Assembly (NCBI RefSeq): GCF_008831285.2
Contig: NC_045148.1
Location: 23,378,283-23,442,282, forward strand
Direction of reading: 5' to 3'
DNA: 64,000 nucleotides
Source of the DNA: Nymphaea colorata
Taxonomy: Eukaryota > Streptophyta > Magnoliopsida > Nymphaeales > Nymphaeaceae
The stretch's first letter is position 1, and every line of letters begins with the position of its first letter. A program made the translations under genes and the position numbers. Below are positions 55,857 through 64,000 of this stretch, piece after piece. A model generated the notes under the pieces. That model did no database searches. It was not told where the DNA came from and saw only the letters and a list, made by a program, of their open reading frames with translations.

Positions 55857-57400
55857 GTACCCCAACCGCTTGTATTCTGGTTCACAAAAAAAACTCTTAA
55901 TGGCATTAGGGATGGGGTGTAATGATTTGAGACTTATTTTGATCTCAATTATTAGCTTGCTCGACTAAGGGAGGGGAAGCTCAACTAACGTTCTTCTACC
56001 TGTTAGCCCGTCCATCAGGTTGTATTGTATATCTTCAAGGATGGGCCTCCCATGAGCCATTTGTCTGCTGCAATCCATGGTTCGGTCATAGTACTACCAT
56101 ATTGCGGCACTTCTAGCTGCACCTGATCCATGGAAAAGGGTGGCAGGTTGAAACCCATTTTGAGAGTAAACAATGCTAATTTTTTTGCCAAAAAAAGATA
56201 ATTTATTTGAAAACAATTTTATTAATTTACATCGTAATTTAGATGGTCAAAACAACATGTTTTGTTATATGCTGCCATTCTTTGGTATGTTTTTCAAAAA
56301 ATTTCGTTCATCTTGGGCAAGCAGACAGTTGTTTGCATTTAGTATTAATAAGGTAGACTAAGTTTGTAAAGCATTCGTACGTCAAGAGCAAGCTCTGCTA
56401 TGAGAAAATATATATTATTTTACATTTATTATTTGGTAATTTATAAAGCTTACACCTTCAGATACAAATCTTTATTGCATGCCTTCATTGGCATTGTTTT
56501 GTTTTGTTTTACTTTTTTTTTCACTCTTTTCTTGTGAATCCAACTTCGATTGCCTGCACATTGGAAGAATCCAATATTTCTTCGTGTATCTGTCCATTAG
56601 CCAACCTTCTTGTAATTGGCCTGATACCCCTGTTATCAAATCTCATGCAGCCTTTGTTGGAAGATCTATTGTCAATAAACATGTTTATCCAATTTTTTCT
56701 ATTTAACATGTCAAACTTGTTTTTTTCGGACAGGTCGGAACTCAGACTGATCATTTTTACCTAGCCTAGTAGTCTGGCCAGCTATGGACTTGGGTCAAAT
56801 ATCACATGTTGCTTCAACAGGAGCCTTGCGGACCGGGCTGGATCAAACTTAAGACCTTCAAATTAAAGTGGGTCAGAGTTTATTACTCAAGATGTGTCTC
56901 TAGGTACAAAATACTAAGGATATGCCTGACCTCAGCATGACTATGGGGAAAACAGTAAATTTCCAAGCATCATTCAGGGTTCTGAATGTTGAGTCTCTTG
57001 ATGTTTTAGAAAATTACCCAGTTCCTGTTTTGATCTGTTAGGCCTGAGCGAGCTCTAAATCACGGCCACAACATGCCTCAATTCTGAACTAACCTAGCCT
57101 GGCTAGTGCCACTTGATCTTGCTCTGTTGCCACTTGATCTTGCTCTGTTGCGGTGGAAAGCCATGACAGCAAGCAGCATGGTGACGTTTGGCAATCTAGA
57201 CAATCCCTTGTCTGCAGACCTTTCTTGGCTGATCAGCTGCAAACAGGGAGCTCCCCTACACGTGCTCTGTCGATGGACAATGAGACCAAGGGGAAACTCT
57301 GGCCACACGCCGAGGAGCACAGCTCCAATTCGACTTCGATAACCAGATATATATCTTTGGCAAAGGAGTGTAATATCACTATGTGTCTCCTTGAGTAGAA
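55857..57400. other. No gene seen; tandem 21-bp duplication near 57100
   Basis: AT-rich to about 56750, then more GC-rich. GCCACTTGATCTTGCTCTGTT occurs twice back to back at about 57099-57141, and a relative lies at 38833 on the same strand. Frames of 75-91 codons on both strands show no domain. Confidence 0.45.
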
Positions 57401-57404
57401 ACTA

Positions 57405-57870
57405 CAGGCCTTGTTGAACCAGACCACGGTGGCCAACGTGCAGTGGGGGGTCAAGCCCGTGCAATGCCCCCAGGGAGAGTACCCGGACCAGGAGGCTGAA
57501 ATTCCCATGTGGCCAGCATTGGAGAGAACTGAACCTTGGGCATAACTTGAGGGTGGTGATAAAGTGGATTCTCTGACACGCTCAAAGCATGAAGTTCAGG
57601 ACAAAGGAGGAGAACTAGACTCATGCCCGGCAAGACACTGCCCAGGTTTCGAGCTGGAACAGGGATAGAGAACCCATGTTGGTCTTTTCAAGCAGAAAAT
57701 GCAAGCGATGTTGCCCACGCTAGCCACGGCCAGCGACTGCATACCAACCGAGGAGGGCATTTCACCACCAGTGGACGCAAGGAATGATCTCAGCCAGTCG
57801 TTATGGCATTGACTCCTAAGGAGAGGCAAATGTAGGTTCTGCTGCATTAGAGCTCTGCCGGTTCAGCGAC
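57405..57870 (+). pseudogene. Ty3-gypsy gag fragment (plus orientation)
   Basis: A 255-bp block at 57576-57830 is an inverted copy of 60616-60879. Both run from ACACGCTCAAAG to CTCCTAAGGA and share GAGGAGGGCATT and CACCAGTGGAC. The block ends with the LTPKER-like phrase that in plant chromovirus-type gag proteins comes just before the zinc knuckle. Here the knuckle is not readable and stops intervene. The identification rests on the better-preserved inverted copy. A gag protein would package element RNA in particles. Confidence 0.55.
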
Positions 57871-60179
57871 GGTTGGTTTATGCTCTTGGGCAGGGTAGGA
57901 CAGCAGCTTGCCGGTCTTCTTTGCCATTCGTCGGAGAACCCTGCCATTGTTCCGTGATCGCCGGTTGTTGCTGACTTCGCGGCTTGCCCGACGCCCTGTA
58001 GTCACCGTTTTCCAGCCGCTGTGTGTTGTTGGTACAGTTGAACACTTCACCCGATTAGCGATGGTAGACCGTTGGTGCCGAGGCGTACCTTCTTCGCCTG
58101 AAAACTCCTGCAGTACACCGGAAGTTGAAGCGTTGGGGGACAGGAGGCTGATGCCTTCCTGCGAGCACCCGTCTGGTCGAACCGGTTCGATAGAACATTA
58201 GTGCAGCTGATTTGGTCGTCTCGTCCCAAGTCTTACCAAAAACCGGCAGGAGTAAGCCCGACCCATTACGATGATCTAACCCAAAAAGGAAGTGTTGGTT
58301 CAGGCTTTGGATTTATAAACTACCGAAACCCAGCCCGTGGTACTTGTTTCAGACCCGTGTCTAGGAGGCTTGTGTCACGTAGTGTCCCACTGTCACGCCC
58401 TGCCATGCACAAGGATGTGTCCCGCATGGAGAGATTTTGGCTATGTCAACATGGTTTGTCTGTGTCCCACCCAGGACTGGTGTTGAACGAGTTTCACTCA
58501 ACCAAACAAGGCTGAGTTCTTCTTGGATGCACCTGGCCGAGTGCTGGGCCCACTTCGGCTGTCCTGGTTGAAGTTCTTGAACTCCCAAGGCCTGTAACTT
58601 GCCCGTGGTTGGATGCTTGCATCAAACTGATGTCCGGCCTGATGTCGGCCCAATGTTAACCTCCTTAGCAACCGAGAGGCCCTTTGCAAATGAAGCAAGA
58701 GGCTGCCCTTGCATGGGCCAGTAGTGATGAGCCTCGCAGCCATGCCTCTGTGCACCGGCATTATCGTCGCTGCCCCACCATCCTGGCTGGCCAAGGGTTG
58801 GGTCACATCAGATGCACCCCTCTTAAAATGGAGCCTGCTCTTAGGGTCCTTGAGTCTCACCTGTTACCGTGACGGCGAGCACTTCCTCAAGTGGTGCTGC
58901 CTTCCGCCAGCGTCCCAAGGAAGACGGAGCTGTTTCGCAGCCATTGTGTTTTGGTTTCCTACAATCTTGCCCTTGCTGCGGCTGCGTTGTTCCTCCGGAT
59001 GATGCCAAAAATGAATATTCTTGGATTCTGTTTAGGGCAGCTTCATTCGTTCTTCATGAAACCCTTTCCCACCGGTCGTGTCCTCTTTTGACGGAATTTT
59101 GGTAGGAGTGCTGAACATCGGCATGCCTCCTTCTTTTTCCAGCTCTTGCCCTATGCTAGCCATCTTCAGTCGATTGTCTTGGGTGGCATTGGGCCACCTG
59201 ATACGACACCCAAGGATGGTGCAGCCATTTTCCTCAGTGTGCTGGTCTGAGAAACTGAAAGGGTACCTTGCTGCTCATGTGGAGGGCAGGGGAACTAGTT
59301 CAGCCAAATTTTTGTCACAGCTCACGTAGTCCCCCGTGGTCGCAGTTGTCCTTGCTGGTCCCAGTCGTTAGGCTCCCGATGTCCCCTTTGCGACTCACAT
59401 GCCTGTTCCGGCCCTTTGCTGTTTCCACCTTGGGAATGGAGGTGTTGATCTTCTCTACGCTGCTGTGGACAAGAGTAGATCAGTCTAGGTTTGGCCCATC
59501 GAAATTGAACCTATTCGAGCATGCCCTTCACTATGATGCCTTCTAGTGGCAGATCGCCACATGGAGGGAAAGTGTTTGGCGTTGTGATTTTCTTTACAGC
59601 ATCCTGTGGCTTGGGTGACACACTGCAGATGTTCTTTTGGCAGTCTTGCCAAAGGTGCGGCCACCCTAGATTGTGGCTGGGAACCTACCAGCCACCCCCC
59701 TTAGGCTGCTGCTCCATGCTTCTAAGGGAGGGCAGCGTTATAGGGTCTGTGTGTAGGAGGTTGATCCCACCCTGAACACCTTCATAGCCCATGATGCACT
59801 CCAGTGGATCCGGTAGAATTTGGTGGCTGCATATGCTGAAATCTAAATTGTTTCTCTTCCCCTTACTTGAACCGAACTGATCTGGTTTGTTAAGCTGTGG
59901 GTAGTCGTCCTCTTTGGCCAGCTCAGCAGTCTTGGCCCATCTGTTCGCCTCACACTTTCCCCCTTGCCTTGGTCTGAGGTGGTTCTCTCAAAACTCAAGG
60001 CATTCATGATGGGACCGTTGGTTCCCAAGTCATATACGGTCACACTTTCACCACCCTCCTCAAGGATCCTACTGATTCTTTCAAGGAGGTCGGAGGAATC
60101 CTTGCTGAGTTGCTTTAGCTGAGGGCTGTCAAGTGTCAAGTTCAATGCCTGGTCCCCATCAAACGAGAATAAACAGGCT
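57871..60179. other. GC-rich stretch between inverted gag pieces; unidentified
   Basis: About 50-55% GC, with many short frames on both strands (up to 113 codons at 59843-60184 minus, 120 codons at 58498-58860 minus). I recognise no reverse transcriptase, integrase or host protein. It is presumably decayed interior of the same gypsy lineage or captured DNA. Confidence 0.35.
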
Positions 60180-60880
60180 TGCATGGAGCTGTCGACCCTG
60201 CACCCTGTTTTCCCAATGTCTGTAGGCAGTGCAAAAGGGCCCTCCTGTGTTGACCCCCATTTGAGCCCCCTGCTGACTCAAGATGGCTTGAGCAGATCCA
60301 CCCTCAACGAGCCAAACTGCTCCAGCAGTGCCGACATATCCTTTTACATTCACTGCAATTGCTAGGGTCTCCTTGGCAGGCGTTGTCCTCACAGCCGTGC
60401 AGAAAATGGAGATGGAGAGTGTGGGCTGCCCGCAGCTTGCCTTTAACAGGGCTGGTTGTGCGATGGAAGATGTAACAATCACACCTCTGCCCTTCTTCTT
60501 TGGCAACTCCAGAAGAGCCACTGGTTTGGCTTCTTCTAGCAGGTCGTTGGCTGCTTACACTCATGTAGCCGCCCCCATTTGGCTCCGCACATGAAGCACT
60601 GACCGTGCTTGAAACATACTCACCTTTCCTTAGGAGACAAGTGTTGTAATGATTGGTTGAGGGCATTCCTTGGGTCCACTGGTGCCGGAATGCCCTCCTC
60701 GGGTGGTATGTAGTCGCTGGCCCTGGCTAAAATGGGCAACATCAACTGCATTTTTTGCTTGAAGAGACCAACCTAGGTTCTCTTTTACCACTCCAGCTCG
60801 AAAGTCAGGGCAGTGTCCTGCCAGTTGTGAGTCTTGTTCTCCTCCTTTGTCCTGGCACCTTCATACTTTGAGCGTGTGTT
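60180..60880 (-). pseudogene. Ty3-gypsy gag zinc knuckle and protease remnant
   Basis: Reading leftwards on the minus strand, the shared gag block (60879-60616) leads into LSPKER and a zinc knuckle, CFMCGAKWGRLHEC (about 60558-60600). The spacing matches the CxRCxEKWxxGHKC type of plant Ty3-gypsy gag, which binds element RNA. About 220 bp on, VNVKGYVGTAGAVWLVEGGSA (split as seen, about 60290-60350) resembles the aspartic protease entry LIDSGSTHNFL, with the catalytic Asp replaced, so it would be inactive. A stop sits before the knuckle and frames shift. No reverse transcriptase follows. Confidence 0.65.
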
Positions 60881-62272
60881 AGTTCTCCCCAGTGGCACAT
60901 GTAGAACTCAGAATACAAACCTGCTGCTCTGATGCATCTGATTCTCGAAATTTGATAACAGAGATGATAGCTGAAAAATGACTTTCTAGAGGTGACTAGA
61001 TAAACAAGAAGAAACATAAATATACAGCTGATAGCATACTTATCAAGCTTTGCATCTTTTGGCACAAGACCTAGATCTGCTTGCACTACACTTTCCTTTC
61101 CATAGCACAGTCTTTCAGAACATGATTTTGTCTAATGATAAAACGAGAAAAAGGAATAGCAACAATAAACATATGTCAAATGCTCTTGAGATATTTGAAC
61201 AATAAAAGTCACACTCGTTCAGAAGAAACGTCAATGACCTCACTGCTTAAGTTCACTTCAGAAAGGCTTCAAAAGATTTTGAAGCAGGACACAAGAAAAG
61301 AGTTAATAAAATAGCATAAAAGAAGACAGAAGAATTAAGAAACAGTCAACAAGGAACAAAACTGTTGTCAATAAAAGAAGTGATGCTAAAATTTATTCCT
61401 AAATCTAATCAGTCAGCAAAAGATTCAAATGATTAGCTGAAACAAACAGGAATCATTTGCGAATCAGAGAAAGTTAAAAATTGTATTGTTTATGATAAAA
61501 GGTAAAAGAAAAAAATAAAAAGTGAACATGAAAATAATTAAAAATAAAAAGGACATGTGCCCTTACTGGATTGGATCTATATTGATTAAAGAGGGTTGAT
61601 TTGGATCCATGGATTTCAGTACCATGAAATAAAGTATAATTCCAGCCAGGTCATTTGAACGGCTCAAAATCATGTCAGATTGCTGAATAAATGTGATAAC
61701 AGCAATAATAGTAGCGGTAGCTATTAATAAAAAACCACTTAAATCAAACAAAGCCAACTTGTTCTTAGCTCACTAACAAATCACAGTATTATCATGTCAG
61801 AGAGGCATTGTGATCACCATGGATTAATTTAACATTACAAACAGCACCAATATATGGCTAGAATGCTGGATGCACATCATGTACTTAAAGCCTAGTTGCA
61901 AAAGACAAAAACAAGTAGGAACAAGACTGTCGTAAGTTAATGTGGGAAATACACAATAACATAATGGAGAATGCTGACAAGAAGGAAATGAACTTCACAT
62001 TTACATGAATCACTGAACATGTCCTGCTTGCAAGATACACCCAGAATGATTTCAATTGAAAGCAGAGACTAGAGAGTAAATAAGTAATTAGTTTGGGAAA
62101 AAAAGAAATTAACATAACACCATAAGAAAAAACAGTTCTTTGTGACCAACTTAAGCATAAAATGCTTATTCATGTGCATATATTTGTACTAGAAGCACTA
62201 AATTAGCATGTGTCAGAGGAATGCAAAATGAGAAACTAATTGATGAACATATTAACAATTAAAATCATCAAC
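60881..62272. other. Probable intronic or intergenic DNA
   Basis: Apart from the short exon-like pieces named separately, AT-rich DNA with no repeat element recognised. Lack of transposon landmarks over 2 kb is itself unusual for this window and fits introns of a gene. Confidence 0.35.
61040..61085 (-). other. Possible short exon, unidentified gene
   Basis: On the minus strand a GTGTAG acceptor precedes 46 bases reading QADLGLVPKDAKLDK, followed by a consensus donor GTATGC. The open text has protein-like composition, but length and phase cannot be tested against a neighbour. Confidence 0.25.
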
Positions 62273-62409
62273 CTTTGAGCTGCATTGTCTGTCTCTTCAT
62301 TATCTATGCATTTTAGCTCGTTTTCATCAAAGCCTGTGCCCAAGCATGAAGTCTCAGGCGCTGTAAACAAATTGGTGCCAAAGTCATCAAAGTTATCCAT
62401 ATCAACATT
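62273..62409 (-). CDS. Probable internal exon of an unidentified minus-strand gene
   Basis: The 137-bp block is preceded on the minus strand by a pyrimidine-containing TAATTGCAG acceptor and ended by CAAAG followed by GTTGATG, a usable donor. It is open throughout in one frame and reads an acidic segment starting NVDMDNFDDFGTNLF and containing GFDENELKCIDNEE, with protein-like composition unlike the surrounding AT-rich DNA. I do not recognise the family. Other possible exons of the same strand lie at 61623-61682, 61040-61085 and 62962-63222, but joining them in one frame could not be confirmed (61623-61682 is out of phase directly after this exon). It may be a living gene trimmed by the window, or a fragment. 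Confidence 0.45.
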
Positions 62410-62961
62410 CTGCAATTATCGAAAGAAGACAAAAATTAGTCATGGACTAGCACTATCAGTCTTCTTGTTTCCCAAAAACAGATAACATATAACTAGACGA
62501 TAAGGAATAAGTTATCTAAAGCATAATTATTTCCAGTTAGTTAAAACACCAAGCACTTATTCACATTTGCTTCTGTTCTCGGGACCAGGGTTAGTATGGA
62601 ATCAGGAGCGAGTAGAGAGACCCCTACAAATTTTTGGAAGTAGGAACCAAGAAATGAACTGGAAGTGACCCAAAAGTAGATCATGAACAAACGAGAGCTA
62701 AGTACCAAGTTAAGAAACAACTAGCCAGCAAAAAATATAACTTATAAACAAAGATCAAACATTCAAGTTTCAAACTCCAAACTTTTTGCATAATTAAGTT
62801 TTAAGCTTGGGCAAATATTTATATAGAGTGGGATTAATCGGATCAAGGTTTTTAAATAGAGTGAGATTATGCAACTACTATAGTCAACTCCTCCCATAGA
62901 GTGGGATTATTAGCTACCCCTTTCTGAAAGCTAAAAGTGAAAAGGAAGAAATTGCATTGAT
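62410..62961. other. No feature seen; possible intron
   Basis: AT-rich. ATAGAGTGGGATTA occurs at 62824 and 62896 with a related copy near 62858 (ATAGAGTGAGATTA), a local 36-bp spaced triple repeat. Confidence 0.4.
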
Positions 62962-63222
62962 TTAGCCTTTGGAACCTCGGTTCTTGAGGATAGTCGAAGC
63001 AAATGTGTTTACTGCTCTTCTTGCGTCAATCACATTATAAACAAAAGATGCAGTTCTTACGGCCGCCGTGTGCCTTCTTCTTATCCGTTTGACTTCATCG
63101 CAGAGGCCAGAAACAAGAAACCGCCTGATAGCTGATGAGAACTCCGTTCTTCGATACATATGTGAGAGACGTTCATGGGGATGGTTGACGACTGATGATG
63201 ATGAGGATGTAAACAATTTCAA
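62962..63222 (-). CDS. Small open frame, possible first exon of the same gene
   Basis: An 86-codon minus-strand frame with a serine-rich start and a basic, arginine-rich middle (EVKRIRRRHTAAVR). GC content is higher than its surroundings. No family is recognised and no homology was seen within the window. The plus strand carries an overlapping 61-codon frame, so either could be chance. It lies upstream of, and on the same strand as, the better-supported exon at 62273-62409. Confidence 0.25.
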   Translation of the reverse strand: MKLFTSSSSSVVNHPHERLSHMYRRTEFSSAIRRFLVSGLCDEVKRIRRRHTAAVRTASFVYNVIDARRAVNTFASTILKNRGSKG

Positions 63223-64000
63223 GAACTTGCACCGATCGGGTACGTATCCCTAATTGGTGGTTTATGCAGCAGGAAGGAAATGCTACACACTACGGAAGAC
63301 CGGAAAACTTTGGTGAGCCTCCGGCCGTCAAAGGCCAAATTCACATTTCCTTCATGGTTGCTCGTGCGGTCTATTCTAGCCTTCGTCCTGCGGTCATTTC
63401 TTAAAAGGAATTCTCAAAACCCTTTTGTTAATGTATTTTTAATTGAGAGGGACAAAAGAGTCATCTTTGTATGTGGATAGAGAATGATGCTCCAGCTGGC
63501 TCATATTTATGGCTATTTAAAATCACGCGGCTTGGTAGGAGGACCACATGAAAAAAAAATGTAAACTACATGAAAAAAATATCTCACATTTTGTTTTCCT
63601 CAGAACCCTGTTTAGTTTTAAATGAGTGAGAAAAAGAAGTTTGCAACAGTTGCCTGAATGGGAAGCACAGTTCTGGTCACAAGGAAGATGGCTTCTTTCT
63701 TTAAATGGTGCTCTCAAGACACTTCAAAAGCACCTTACTGTTTGCTTTCCAATGTGCTTCCAAGCCCCATTCGTAATTCTGCTACTCCCGCTTGGGACAA
63801 GTTTCCAAACTCAGGTGTTGCCACTGTGAGTGCGCTGGCCTGAGGGACAGCAAGAATGCTCAGTTAATAATCTTTTAATGTTTAGCATTTATGTTGTTCT
63901 GCATGAATACTTAGTATATGTCATGCATAAACGTATAGTTACATAGTTACCTACATGTTTATGTTAATGTATACGGATATATAAATATACATATATCATA
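63223..64000. other. No gene seen; possible 5' flank of the minus-strand gene
   Basis: Short frames on both strands without domains. The final 100 bp are TA-rich. Nothing recognisable continues to the window edge. Confidence 0.4.

Noticed and set aside
58498-58860. 120-codon minus-strand frame as a host protein
   Set aside because: GC-rich region with equally long frames on the other strand; no motif, and it lies between retroelement fragments.
1-64000. CRISPR arrays, operons, riboswitches, replication or attachment sites
   Set aside because: Sequence is plant nuclear in character; no spaced identical repeats of CRISPR type and no bacterial gene organisation were seen.

Overview
This is nuclear DNA from a flowering plant, AT-rich and poor in genes. 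It holds decayed Ty1-copia, Ty3-gypsy and LINE pieces, many short non-autonomous DNA transposons, a miniature LTR element of the TRIM class, and fragments of CC-NBS-LRR disease-resistance genes. Microsatellites of TA, CT/GA and TG are abundant. No ribosomal RNA, tRNA, organellar or bacterial genes were recognised. The species cannot be told from the sequence. No complete protein-coding gene is visible; every recognisable coding region is broken.

Layout. 0-1.6 kb: copia pol remnant ending in the start of its 3' LTR. 3.2-3.9 kb: phrase-like quasi-periodic DNA. 4.2-4.4 kb: tail of a second copia pol. 7.16-7.53 kb: hAT-type MITE with a perfect 8-bp target duplication. 7.7-8.1 kb: minisatellite. 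8.95-9.42 kb: complete TRIM (two 191-bp LTRs, 76-bp interior, 5-bp target duplication). 10.0-16.1 kb: mosaic of at least three partial tandem copies of a non-coding module, with a LINE fragment inserted. 16.5-17.1 kb: second quasi-periodic tract. 17.4-18.9 kb: LINE reverse transcriptase remnant on the minus strand. 20.7-23.0 kb: GC-rich remnants of a MITE family. 24-29 kb: several MITEs and a second TRIM, on the minus strand, arranged as a tandem LTR-interior-LTR-interior array.

30.1-32.0 kb: CC-NBS-LRR pseudogene lacking the middle of its NB-ARC domain; a second CC-domain fragment lies at 39.3 kb. 33 kb: one end of a CACTA-type element. 34.9-35.7 kb: third quasi-periodic tract. 36.3-37.7 kb: cluster of four copies of a 140-200 bp hAT-type MITE family, two of them with perfect 8-bp duplications. 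39.7-43.7 kb: Ty3-gypsy gag-protease remnant on the minus strand, interrupted by a 433-bp hAT MITE with perfect 12-bp terminal repeats and a perfect 8-bp duplication. 45.0-47.2 kb: 2.2-kb Harbinger-like element with 16-bp perfect terminal repeats. 50.15-50.68 kb: GC-rich hAT MITE filled with a polypyrimidine array and a long hairpin. 53.5-55.4 kb: copia pol remnant split by a MITE. 57.4-60.9 kb: GC-richer region with two gypsy gag pieces in opposite orientation. 60.9-63.3 kb: possible exons of an unidentified minus-strand gene.

The genes do not form an operon or pathway. The readable story is layered transposition: retroelements came first, MITEs inserted into them, and a resistance-gene neighbourhood decayed alongside. 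The most distinctive signals are the TRIM family with a conserved self-complementary interior, the MITE families supported by target duplications, and the 10-16 kb tandem module.
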